Source: Micromonospora matsumotoense
Lineage (GTDB): Bacteria > Actinomycetota > Actinomycetes > Mycobacteriales > Micromonosporaceae
DNA length: 64,000 bases
Assembly: GCF_900091525.1 (NCBI RefSeq)
Contig: NZ_FMCU01000007.1
Location: 1-64,000, forward strand
Direction of reading: 5' to 3'
Shown: in pieces, positions 1 through 7,886 of the stretch
Numbering within the stretch: the stretch's first letter is position 1
How the letters are laid out: every line of letters starts with the position of its first letter
Program-made: the position numbers and the translations under genes
Notes under the pieces: model-generated
What the model was told of the DNA's origin: nothing
The model's input: the letters and a program-made list of their open reading frames with translations, nothing else
The model's database searches: none

Positions 1-373
1 CGTACTTCTGCATGCCGGCCAGGTCGGCGTGGCCGGGCCGGGGACGCGTCAACGGCGCGTTCCGGGCCTGACTCGCCAACTCGTCCGGATCGACCGGGTC
101 AGCGGCCATCACCGTCTGCCACTTCGGCCACTCCGAGTTGCCCACCCGGATCGCGACCGGGCTGCCCAGGGTGACGCCGTGTCGCAGACCACCGACGACC
201 TCGACCTCATCCTGCTCGAACGCCATCCGCGCACCCCGGCCGTAACCCAACCGACGACGCGACAACTCACCCGCGATGTCACCGGTGGTCACCGCCACCC
301 CGGCGGGAACCCCCTCCAACAACGCCACCAGAGCCGGACCATGCGATTCACCTGCAGTCAGCCAACGCAACAC
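1..373 (-). CDS. aroC: Chorismate synthase, N-terminal part (cut by window edge)
   Basis: This is the first ~124 residues of chorismate synthase, which converts 5-enolpyruvylshikimate-3-phosphate to chorismate using reduced FMN as the last step of the shikimate pathway. Reading the minus strand from a GTG at 373 gives [14 protein letters not shown], the hallmark N-terminus of AroC, followed by the [17 protein letters not shown] region and the RPGHADL segment, all strongly conserved in the family. The gene runs off the left edge, so the C-terminal two thirds are not visible. It lies 99 bases downstream of the sulfotransferase gene on the same strand. In many actinobacteria aroC follows aroE directly; here about 15 kb of polysaccharide genes lie between them. 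Confidence 0.93.
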   Translation of the reverse strand, partial: MLRWLTAGESHGPALVALLEGVPAGVAVTTGDIAGELSRRRLGYGRGARMAFEQDEVEVVGGLRHGVTLGSPVAIRVGNSEWPKWQTVMAADPVDPDELASQARNAPLTRPRPGHADLAGMQKY

Positions 374-472
374 GACGGTCAGTCTGTCACGCCCGGTGCT
401 GGCGTCGGCACCCTGTCCGGCCCGTCCCGCCCTGCGGACGGCGAGGTGCGCCGGGCGGGCCACCGGCAGGGC

Positions 473-1360
473 TCACGACCAGTCGAAGCGCATTCCCAGC
501 CGCTGCGAAAGCGCCGCGTTGTGCGGGGCGAAGTGCGCGCTCAGCTCGTCCCGTACCTGCTCCGGCATGGCGCTGCTGCGCCGGTGGTTGTGCGCCTCGT
601 ACGCCGCGAGTTGGTGCGGAGGCAGGCCGAGGAAGTCCAGCACCCGGGCGTACGTGGCGGCCGGCTCGGCGTACAGCGTCTCGCTGGGCAGGATCAACAG
701 CTGGGCGGGGTCGAAGCGGTCCAGCCACGGCGTCAGGTGCTCCAGGTAGCGGCCCCGGGCCCGGTAGGTGTACCAGTCGTACGCGTCGCTGAAGTACGTC
801 GGGTCGGCGATCAGTTTCTCCCGCTCCCCCGCCGTCCGCTCCTCCTCCCGGGCCAGCGCCTCGGCGAAGTCCAGCGGCTCCTTCCCCTCGGTGCGCCGCT
901 CCTTCCAGTGCGAGTACGCCCGCTCGACCGGATCGCGGAGCAGGAAGATCAACCGGACGTCCGGCAGCAGCTCGGCGACCCGTTGCGCGGCGAGCGGGTG
1001 GAACATGTACAGCGGCGCCGCCTCACCGACGCGGACCGGCCCGCCGTGCCGGCGTTCCAGCGCCCGGCGGTGCCGCAGCGTCGGGAAGTGCGAGCGGTAC
1101 CACGCCTCGCCCCGTCCCCAGTTCTCCTCGAAGTAGTGCGAGGTCTTGGTGTTCCACGCCGGGAAGAGGCGGGGCACCAGGGGGTGCGCCAGCAGGTAAC
1201 GCCAGAGCGAGGTGGTGCCGCCCCGCTTGGTGCCGGTGATCAAAAAGTCCGGCAACGGCCGGCGGTCGCTGGTCCGTTCGCCGTACCGCACCAGCGAGCT
1301 GCGCACCTGGTGGGTGACCTGGTGCGGGACCACACCCTTGAGGCGGTCGCGGATCGTCAT
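473..1360 (-). CDS. Sulfotransferase domain protein of the polysaccharide operon
   Basis: This 295-residue protein is a PAPS-dependent sulfotransferase of the type that sulfates carbohydrates. The 5'-phosphosulfate loop is visible at about residues 41-52 (ITGTKRGGTTSLW; the K-x-G-T-T pattern binds the 5'-phosphosulfate of PAPS). The 3'-phosphate motif is at about 142-152 (RDPVERAYSHW). The segment TKTSHYFEENW resembles the acceptor-side region of heparan-type sulfotransferases. No signal peptide or membrane helix is evident, so it should act in the cytoplasm. It is the last gene of the operon, 13 bases after the flippase gene, so the probable substrate is the repeat unit or lipid-linked glycan made by its neighbours. 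That substrate is inferred from position. A small-molecule acceptor cannot be excluded. Confidence 0.85.
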   Translation of the reverse strand: MTIRDRLKGVVPHQVTHQVRSSLVRYGERTSDRRPLPDFLITGTKRGGTTSLWRYLLAHPLVPRLFPAWNTKTSHYFEENWGRGEAWYRSHFPTLRHRRALERRHGGPVRVGEAAPLYMFHPLAAQRVAELLPDVRLIFLLRDPVERAYSHWKERRTEGKEPLDFAEALAREEERTAGEREKLIADPTYFSDAYDWYTYRARGRYLEHLTPWLDRFDPAQLLILPSETLYAEPAATYARVLDFLGLPPHQLAAYEAHNHRRSSAMPEQVRDELSAHFAPHNAALSQRLGMRFDWS

Positions 1361-1373
1361 CGTCTCCCTTTCG

Positions 1374-3002
1374 TCACGCCGGTCTCGGCCTGAGCATCGT
1401 CACGGCGGCCCGGACGGTACCCCGGACCCGCCGGTCCAGCAGCAGCCCGGCGGCGACGACCGCCAGCACCACCAGGGCCAGCGCCAGGCCGGCCACGCCC
1501 CGGCCGGCGACCAGCGCGCTGAGCACCGCCACCACGGCCGCGCCGCCGCCGGCCCCGACCGCCGCCCAACCCACCGAGCGGGTGAGCAGCGGCTCACCGA
1601 TCGCCACCCGGGCGGCCACCGCGGCCAGCACGTTCTCCGCGACCACCCCGGCCGTCCAGGCGCACGCCGCGCCGAGCGCGCCGTGCTCGGGGATGAGCAG
1701 GAAACCCAGGCCGACGGTGAGCGTCAGCCCGACCACGGTGGCCTGGAGGTGCCGGGCGCTGTTGCCGCTCATCAGCAGCATCGTCTGCACGATGCCCACC
1801 CCGGAGTTGACCAGCATCGCCCCGGCCAGCACCGCCAGCGGGGTGGCGCCGGCGGTGAACCCGTCGCCGAAGAGGCTGAGGAACCCGGGCGCGAACACCG
1901 CCAGGAGCAGGTAGGCGGGCCAGGAGAGCAGGATGATCACGACGGTGACCCGCCGGTATACAAGCGCCGCGTCGGCGGTGCGCCCCTGCCCGAGCAACCG
2001 GGACAGCTGGGGCGCGACGGCCACCCGCAGCCCCTGCATGATCAGCAGCCCGGCCAGGGCGTACCGGCCGACCGCGCCGAAGACACCGGACTCGTCCGCA
2101 CCGGCCAGGGCCGAGGTAAGCAGCACCCCGACCCACATGCTGCTGGCGTCGATGGCCGCCGACACCGCCCGGGGCAGCGCAAAGCCCCAGAGGGTACGCC
2201 AGTCCGCGCCGTCCGGCCGCAGCCGCGCCCCCGCGAACACCCCGAGTGGCCGCAGCAGCAGGACGACGGCGGCGACCACGGCCAGCGCCACCGGCAACAG
2301 CCAGCCGCCGAACCCGACCGCCACCCCGGCACCGGTGGCGACCGTCGCCAGCAGCAGCACGGGTCGGGCCAACGGCACCAGCACGTACTGGATGCCGACC
2401 ACGGCGGTCACCGGGCGGACCGCCCGGACGGCGGCGAGCAGCACGGTCATCGCCACGGTGACCGGCAGCGCGAGGAAGGCCAGCCGCAGCAGCGTCGGCC
2501 CATCGGACCGCTCGAAGAAGACCGGGGCGAGCCGGTCGGCGGTGAGCGCGCCCACCGCCGCCACGATCGCGGTCAGCAGCAGGACCGGCAGCAACGCGAC
2601 CGGCAGCAGCCGGGCGGCGTCGCCGTCGACCCCGATCCGACGTCGGGGCAGGGCCCAGACCAGCGCGGTGTCCGCACCGGCGCAACAGATCGCGCCCAGG
2701 ATGGAGACCACGCCGATGGCGGTGAACAGCGCGCCGGAGCCGTCGGTGCCGAAGCCGCGCACGATGACCACGGTGAGCAGGAAGCCCAACGCGCCGTTGA
2801 CCGCCGCGCCGACCAGCCCCACCGCGCCGCTGCGGGCGCTGCGGCGTACCTCCCCGGCACCGCTCGCCGCATCGGGGGTGCCGGCCGCCGTCGCCCCGGC
2901 CGACGGGTCCGCCCCGGCCGGCACGTCGGTCGGGGCTGCCCGGCGGTCGACCTGCCGGGGAATCGCGGGAGTGGTCCCGGTGCCGGTTCCCGGTTGGCTC
3001 AT
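1374..3002 (-). CDS. Polysaccharide flippase of the MOP/Wzx type
   Basis: This 542-residue integral membrane protein has a hydrophilic Ala/Gly/Pro-rich N-terminal tail of about 60 residues, then some twelve to fourteen hydrophobic segments to the end. The first membrane segment follows the pattern GLVGAAVNGALGFLLTVVI, and the VRGFGTDGSGALF loop after it is typical of lipopolysaccharide/oligosaccharide flippases of the MOP superfamily (Wzx, MurJ-like). Such proteins move undecaprenyl-diphosphate-linked oligosaccharides across the cytoplasmic membrane. The start codon overlaps the stop of the upstream ligase-like gene by 4 bases, so the two are translationally coupled. The exact family (Wzx or a MurJ relative) cannot be fixed by eye. 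Confidence 0.85.
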   Translation of the reverse strand: MSQPGTGTGTTPAIPRQVDRRAAPTDVPAGADPSAGATAAGTPDAASGAGEVRRSARSGAVGLVGAAVNGALGFLLTVVIVRGFGTDGSGALFTAIGVVSILGAICCAGADTALVWALPRRRIGVDGDAARLLPVALLPVLLLTAIVAAVGALTADRLAPVFFERSDGPTLLRLAFLALPVTVAMTVLLAAVRAVRPVTAVVGIQYVLVPLARPVLLLATVATGAGVAVGFGGWLLPVALAVVAAVVLLLRPLGVFAGARLRPDGADWRTLWGFALPRAVSAAIDASSMWVGVLLTSALAGADESGVFGAVGRYALAGLLIMQGLRVAVAPQLSRLLGQGRTADAALVYRRVTVVIILLSWPAYLLLAVFAPGFLSLFGDGFTAGATPLAVLAGAMLVNSGVGIVQTMLLMSGNSARHLQATVVGLTLTVGLGFLLIPEHGALGAACAWTAGVVAENVLAAVAARVAIGEPLLTRSVGWAAVGAGGGAAVVAVLSALVAGRGVAGLALALVVLAVVAAGLLLDRRVRGTVRAAVTMLRPRPA

Positions 3003-5131
3003 GTCCGTTCCCTGCCGTCCTCGGTGCCGGTCTGGTCTTCGGTCCGGGTGGTGGGCCGGGCCGGTGGGGTGGCCCCGCCGGGCCGGGCCGGCTGCACCAC
3101 GGTCGGTGCGTCCACCCCGCCGCCCGGACGGGGACCACCGACCGACGCCGGGGATGCCCCCGAAGCCGGGGCCGGGGGTGGAACCGGGGGCCTGGCCGGG
3201 GTGGAAGCTGGGGACCCGGCCGGGGTGGAAGCCGGGGGCTCGGCCGCAGCCCGGGGGGAAGCCGGTGCCGGGTGCGGCGCAGGGCCGGGGGTCGGAGTGG
3301 CAGCCGGGGTCGGTGCCTGAGCCGGAACCGGGAGCCAGGTCGGGGCCGGGGTCGACGCAGGTGCGGAGGCCGAGGCGGGGGTCGGGACCGCATCCGAAGC
3401 GGGAGCCGGAACCGGGGGCCAGGTCGGGGCCGGGCCCGACGCACGTGCGGAGGTCGGGGTGGGAGCCGGGACCGGCGGCCAGGCTGGGGCCGGGGTCGAC
3501 GCAGGTGCGGAGGTCGGAGTGGGGGTCGGCGCGGGAGCCGGGGTCGGCACCGGAGCCGAGGGGCGGGACGGGATCGGAGCCGAGGGTGGGATCGCGCCCG
3601 GGGATACGGGCGGAGCCGGCGGTGCAGCGGTGGCCGAGGCCCCGGTGGGCGCGGTGGGCGCGGTGGGGACGCTGGCGGTGGCCCTGCTGCGCGGGGCCGG
3701 GGCCGGGACGATGCCGGTGGCGCTGGTGGGCAGGGTCGGGACGGTGGCCGACGCCCTGGTCGGCACGGATGCCGTCCCGGTGGCCGCTGCCGGTGGGCCG
3801 ACGCCCACCGGCGTCGCACGGGGCTCACGGGGCTCGGTGACGACTCCCGGCGCGAGGGTCACCGGGCGGTTCACCGGCCCGCTGACCGCCGCCAGCCCGG
3901 CCCCGACCGCGAAGAAGATGACCGACATGTTCGGGTCGATGTAGGCGTACACCGGGATCACCACCAGGGCGATCACCGGGATGGTGCTCAGCCACTGCCC
4001 GGCCGGGGAGACCGCGCCGGCCAGCCGCCTGGCGATCAGCACCAGCCAGGCCAGGAAGGCGACCAGGGCCGGGATGCCGTGGCTGTAGAGCACCTGCCAG
4101 ATCATGCCCTGGGTGCCCAGCGGCTCCTCGGCGAGCGTGGTGTCGACACTGTTGGGCGCGCCGTACCCGAGCAGCGGCGAGCGTTCGACCGCCTGGAGGG
4201 TACGCACGTAGAGGTCCATCCGGTCGACGTTGGTGTCGGTGCTGCTGACCCGGTTGTCGATCAACTCCTGCACCGGCACCACCAGGCTGACCACCCAGAC
4301 CAGCAGCACCAGCCCGCCGATCGAGGCGATCAGCTTGGCGTTGCCCCGGACCAGCGCCCGCAGGCCCAGGTAGGTCAGCCCCACGCCGAGGCCGAGGAAC
4401 ATGCCCCGGTTGAGGGTCATGAACGCGGGCACCATCGACAGCGGCAGGGACACCAGCAGCGCCACCCGGAACTTGCCGGTACGCACCGACGTCAGGTACG
4501 CCAGCACACACGGCACCAGCAGCGCGTACGCCGTACCCCAGTTGTTGGTGTACGGGTAGGGCGCGGCGGTCCGGTAGATCGGGGCGCGCGAGACCGGGTT
4601 GAACTCGTTGGCCCGTACGTGGGTCAACGCCTGGATGAACCGTTCCCCCGACATGCTGCCCGGCAGCACCAGCTCCACCGGGGTGGTGAGCTGGAAGCGG
4701 GGTGCCAGCACCGCCAACCAGCCCAGGGCCACCACGCCCAGCCAGTACCAGCCGAGCGGGCGGAGCACCTGTGCCCAGGGGACGCCGTCGCGGACCAGGT
4801 TGTAGACGTACACGCAGACGATCAGGGCGGTCACCATGAAGCCGAGCCGCAACCCGGAGGTGAGATAGGCGGTGGCCCGGTCCAGCCGGGTGAAGCTGAG
4901 CAGCACCAGCGCCAACAGCACCAGCCAGCAGGCCGTGCCGGCGGGCAGCGCCACCCGGCCCCGGGTGACCATCAGGCCCAGCAGCACCAAGCCGAACGCC
5001 GACCAGCCGAGGTAGAAGCCGCCGAGCGCCCACCAGAGCGGCATCAGCCCGAACATGGCCAGCAGCGGCCAGGTGGGCAGCGGCGGCAGCCCGGACGGCG
5101 TCGTGCCGACCCGGCGCCGCCGGTCAGACAC
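2999..5131 (-). CDS. O-antigen ligase/polymerase-like membrane protein with long Pro/Ala/Thr tail
   Basis: The first ~415 of 710 residues form about ten to twelve membrane segments with a large external loop (around residues 160-210), the layout of O-antigen ligase and Wzy polymerase proteins. These polymerise or transfer lipid-linked repeat units outside the membrane. The remaining ~290 residues are an unusual low-complexity tail of Pro, Ala, Thr, Ser and Val, with recurrent PAPTWPPVPAP-like units, ending in a charged DQTGTEDGRERT stretch. Family members usually stop after the last membrane helix, so the tail is an extension. The open frame is continuous and both ends overlap neighbours (4 bases with the flippase, 8 with the GT2 gene), which argues that the tail is genuinely translated. 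The ligase and polymerase roles cannot be separated from the sequence alone. Confidence 0.8.
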   Translation of the reverse strand: MSDRRRRVGTTPSGLPPLPTWPLLAMFGLMPLWWALGGFYLGWSAFGLVLLGLMVTRGRVALPAGTACWLVLLALVLLSFTRLDRATAYLTSGLRLGFMVTALIVCVYVYNLVRDGVPWAQVLRPLGWYWLGVVALGWLAVLAPRFQLTTPVELVLPGSMSGERFIQALTHVRANEFNPVSRAPIYRTAAPYPYTNNWGTAYALLVPCVLAYLTSVRTGKFRVALLVSLPLSMVPAFMTLNRGMFLGLGVGLTYLGLRALVRGNAKLIASIGGLVLLVWVVSLVVPVQELIDNRVSSTDTNVDRMDLYVRTLQAVERSPLLGYGAPNSVDTTLAEEPLGTQGMIWQVLYSHGIPALVAFLAWLVLIARRLAGAVSPAGQWLSTIPVIALVVIPVYAYIDPNMSVIFFAVGAGLAAVSGPVNRPVTLAPGVVTEPREPRATPVGVGPPAAATGTASVPTRASATVPTLPTSATGIVPAPAPRSRATASVPTAPTAPTGASATAAPPAPPVSPGAIPPSAPIPSRPSAPVPTPAPAPTPTPTSAPASTPAPAWPPVPAPTPTSARASGPAPTWPPVPAPASDAVPTPASASAPASTPAPTWLPVPAQAPTPAATPTPGPAPHPAPASPRAAAEPPASTPAGSPASTPARPPVPPPAPASGASPASVGGPRPGGGVDAPTVVQPARPGGATPPARPTTRTEDQTGTEDGRERT
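3060..3840. repeat. Low-complexity GC-rich coding repeat (ligase tail)
   Basis: On the plus strand this stretch is a diverged run of GGGGCCGGGGTCGG-like words. It encodes the Pro/Ala/Thr tail of the ligase-like protein, including three recognisable PAP-x-W-x-PVPA units. Copies are imperfect and vary in length, so this is a region prone to replication slippage rather than an exact tandem array. Confidence 0.7.
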
Positions 5132-6056
5132 CCCGCCCCCGACGCTGGGCCAGCCGGAGGACCCGCTCCCCGGAAAGCAGCCCGAGCACCACCGGGACGG
5201 TCACCAGCACCCGCTTCTCCCGGGGGTTGAGCCGGACCACCCGGCCGAGTTCCCGTACCGCCTCCCGCCGCCGCCGACCGGAGGCGAGCGCGAAGGCGAT
5301 CTGGCCGTGCAGCCGGGCCAGGCCGGTCCGGCTGCCCGCCAGCTCGGGGTGCTTGTCCAGCAGGTAGCGGGTGGCCTCGACGATGGTCGCCCAGCGGCCG
5401 AAGAAGAACGAGCCGCCGTGCCAGTCGACCACCACCAGCACCTCGGGCACGATCACCACCGGGCCGTGCGCGGCGATCCGCAGCAGCCACTCGTAGTCCT
5501 CGCCGTAGCCGCCGGGCAGGTCCTCGTCGACCGGGCCGATGGCGTCCCAGGTGGAGCGGCGGATCAGGATGGTGCTGGAGTGCACCTCCATGATCCGGTC
5601 CTCGACGAAATCGGACAGGGCGACCTCGGCCCGGTCGAGCTGCCGCTCCTTGGCGATGCCCGGACCCTCCAGCCGGATGCCGCAGCTCGCGGCGGCGGCG
5701 TCGGGGCGCTGCGCCAGCAGCTCGACCTGCCGGCGCAGCTTCGCCGGCAGCCAGAAGTCGTCGTCGTCGCAGAACGCGATCAGCGCGGCGCCGGCCTCGT
5801 CGGCGCCGGTGTTGCGACCGCCGGGCAGGCCCTGCCGGTGGGCGTTGTGGACGTAGCGCAGGCTGCGGCCGGCCGGGACGTCCACGGCCAGCTCGCGCAG
5901 GTCGGTGTGGTCGTAGACCACGACGCACTCCACCGGACCCGGGTAGTCCTGGTCGAGCACGGCGCCCACGGCCCGTTCCAGCAGTCCGGGCCGGTCCCGG
6001 GTGGCGATCACCACGGTCACCGGCGGGTGCTGCGGGCCGGCCGTCGACTCAGTCAC
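5124..6056 (-). CDS. Family 2 glycosyltransferase
   Basis: This 310-residue soluble protein has a GT-A fold. It opens with VTVVIATRDRPGLLERAV (nucleotide-sugar binding beta strand), then GLPGGRNTG at about 76-84 and the metal-binding acidic run AFCDDDDFW at about 95-102, which fills the DXD role. GT2 enzymes transfer a sugar from a nucleotide donor to a lipid-linked or glycan acceptor on the cytoplasmic face. The gene overlaps the stop of the upstream co-polymerase gene and the start of the downstream ligase-like gene by 8 bases each, so all three are co-translated. Donor sugar and linkage cannot be read from the sequence. Confidence 0.88.
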   Translation of the reverse strand: MTESTAGPQHPPVTVVIATRDRPGLLERAVGAVLDQDYPGPVECVVVYDHTDLRELAVDVPAGRSLRYVHNAHRQGLPGGRNTGADEAGAALIAFCDDDDFWLPAKLRRQVELLAQRPDAAAASCGIRLEGPGIAKERQLDRAEVALSDFVEDRIMEVHSSTILIRRSTWDAIGPVDEDLPGGYGEDYEWLLRIAAHGPVVIVPEVLVVVDWHGGSFFFGRWATIVEATRYLLDKHPELAGSRTGLARLHGQIAFALASGRRRREAVRELGRVVRLNPREKRVLVTVPVVLGLLSGERVLRLAQRRGRGV

Positions 6057-7695
6057 GCTTCTCCCCCGTCACCACGAATCCGACCGGCTCGACGCCCACC
6101 GCACGCAGCCGTTCCACCAGTTGGGTCAGCCGGCCGGTGCGGGTCTTGTCCCGGGCGGCGACCAGCACGGCCCGACCCTCCCGGGCGGCCCGCACGCCCC
6201 GCTCGTCGTGCAGGGCGGGCGGCGCGTCCATCACGGTGACGCCGTCGCCCGTCGGGGCGTCCAGCGGGACCAGGTGCACCGCGCCGGCCCCGATGCGCAG
6301 TTCCTCACCGTCGACGGTGGGGGTCTCCTTGGGCAGCACCCGGGGGATGATCTCGGTCTTGTCCGCCGACGTGGTGGTGGACCGGTAGACCCCGCCGTTC
6401 TTCGGGTCCTCGGTGGGGAACGGCCGGGGCTTGCGGACCGGCTGGATGATCATGGTGTCCTCCGGGTTGCCCATCGGGGCGGCGGCCGGCGCCGGTGCCG
6501 GTGCCGGGACGACGCTGGGCGCCGGACGCGGGCGGGGCACCCGGGGGCGGGTCGGCTCGGTCGCCGGGTGCCGGCGCTGGGCGTCCTGGAGCAACGGCCG
6601 GATCCGGTCCCGGCTCTCCGGGGCCACCCCGAGCCGCACCTCGTGCCCGCCCTGGGCGAGCGCAGCGGCGATCCCGGCGGTGACCTGCTCGCGCCGCTCG
6701 TCACCGGCGCTGGAGAGCAGCACCAGCGGCAGCGGTTTCGGCCCGTCCACCCAACGGCTCAGGGCCAGCACCAGGTAGCGCAGGTCGGTGTCGGAGAGCC
6801 GGCCGGACCGGTCCCGCCCGACGGTCCCCAGCAGGGGTGCGCCGACCAGCGCGGACACCTCGTCGGCGGTGCGTACCCGACGGTCCATGGACTCCCGGAT
6901 GAAGGCGACCAACCCGCCGACCAGCAGCCCGCCGAGCAGTCCGGCGACCAGGATCAGCGGGGCGGCGTCCCGGCTCGACGGGACGGGGGCCCGCGCGGCG
7001 CTGGTGACCGAACCGGGGCTGAGGTCTGCCGAGCCGATCTTGGAACGCTGCTCGGCGAGGGTCGCGAGCTGGTCGTTGAGCGCCCGCAGCTGGTCCAACA
7101 GGGCGCTGGTGCGCGGCGACGGGCTGGAGGAGTTCTGGTTGGCCGGCAACGACCGCTGGGTGGTGGTGCGCTGGCTGGTGACCAGGGCGATCGTGTCGTC
7201 GTACGACTTGAGCACGGCGGCACGCTGGTTCTCGTACATCCCCTTGCGCAGTTCGAGGTACGCCTCGGCGGCGCCGTTCGCGCCGTCCACCGCCTCGGCC
7301 TCGCTGTGCCCGGAGTAGCTGAACCGCATCACCTGGCCGCCGACCGGGGTCTCCACGGTGAGCGCGTCGGCCACGCCGGTGGTGTCCCGGCCGGTGATCG
7401 AGGCGACCTTGTCGATCACCCCGTTGCTGGTGGCGATCCCGCTCTCGGCGGTCATGTTGACCGCCCGGTCGGCACCGCCGGAGGGCACCGAGAACGGGTC
7501 GGTGACCACCGGACGGACCACCACCGCCGTGGTGGCGGTGTAGGTGGCGGGGAAGAACAGCAGGTAGGCGGCCACCAGCAACAGCACCAACCCGGTGGCG
7601 GCGAGCACCGTGCGCCACCGCCGCACCGGGATACGGGCCAACTCGGCCAGGCCGACCGGGCGCTGCCGGGCGGGAGTGACGTCGGTCACGTCCAT
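6049..7695 (-). CDS. Polysaccharide co-polymerase (Wzz-like) with degenerate tyrosine-kinase domain
   Basis: This 548-residue protein follows the plan of Wzz/CapA chain-length regulators fused to a BY-kinase: membrane helix 1 at ~30-48, an extracytoplasmic domain, helix 2 at ~246-264, then a cytoplasmic domain. The kinase-like part is broken. Where an active enzyme has a Walker A GxxGxGK(S/T), this one reads SSAGDERREQV (about 328-338) with no lysine. A VMDAPP segment (about 488-493) still resembles the Walker A'/B strand. The C-terminus has no tyrosine cluster. A Pro-rich linker (~375-480) separates the two remnants. It probably sets chain length as a scaffold without kinase activity. It is the first gene of the five-gene operon. 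Its promoter should lie in 7696-7829, but none was recognised with confidence. Confidence 0.82.
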   Translation of the reverse strand: MDVTDVTPARQRPVGLAELARIPVRRWRTVLAATGLVLLLVAAYLLFFPATYTATTAVVVRPVVTDPFSVPSGGADRAVNMTAESGIATSNGVIDKVASITGRDTTGVADALTVETPVGGQVMRFSYSGHSEAEAVDGANGAAEAYLELRKGMYENQRAAVLKSYDDTIALVTSQRTTTQRSLPANQNSSSPSPRTSALLDQLRALNDQLATLAEQRSKIGSADLSPGSVTSAARAPVPSSRDAAPLILVAGLLGGLLVGGLVAFIRESMDRRVRTADEVSALVGAPLLGTVGRDRSGRLSDTDLRYLVLALSRWVDGPKPLPLVLLSSAGDERREQVTAGIAAALAQGGHEVRLGVAPESRDRIRPLLQDAQRRHPATEPTRPRVPRPRPAPSVVPAPAPAPAAAPMGNPEDTMIIQPVRKPRPFPTEDPKNGGVYRSTTTSADKTEIIPRVLPKETPTVDGEELRIGAGAVHLVPLDAPTGDGVTVMDAPPALHDERGVRAAREGRAVLVAARDKTRTGRLTQLVERLRAVGVEPVGFVVTGEKRD

Positions 7696-7793
7696 CAGTC
7701 AGTCCTCTTGCGGTGAGGGGGGCGGGCAGGTCGGCGCGGGCCGGACGTCGGCCCCGGTGCGAGCCGCTGGTCGTCCCATTGTCGCCGACCGTT

Positions 7794-7806
7794 CACCTGT
7801 GGTCGA
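7794..7806. promoter_or_regulatory. 13-base motif shared with the GH16 upstream region
   Basis: The word CACCTGTGGTCGA lies about 100 bases upstream of the co-polymerase start. Its exact reverse complement occurs at 15120-15132, upstream of the GH16 gene. The core ACCTGTGGT is a near-palindrome, ACC-3-GGT. It could be a shared regulator site within the polysaccharide locus, or chance. Confidence 0.25.
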
Positions 7807-7829
7807 CAGCCGACCGGGTCCCCTGCGCC

Positions 7830-7874
7830 ACGGGCGGTCCGCCGGTGCCTCGGGGACACCGGCGGACCGCCCGT
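7830..7874 (-). terminator. Intrinsic terminator after the beta-propeller gene
   Basis: A perfect 18-bp stem (7830-7847 with 7857-7874) encloses a 9-base loop, 12 bases beyond the stop codon at 7887. No T-run follows, as is usual in very GC-rich actinobacteria. It separates the beta-propeller gene from the co-polymerase operon. Confidence 0.85.
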
Positions 7875-7886
7875 ACCAAAGGTGGG

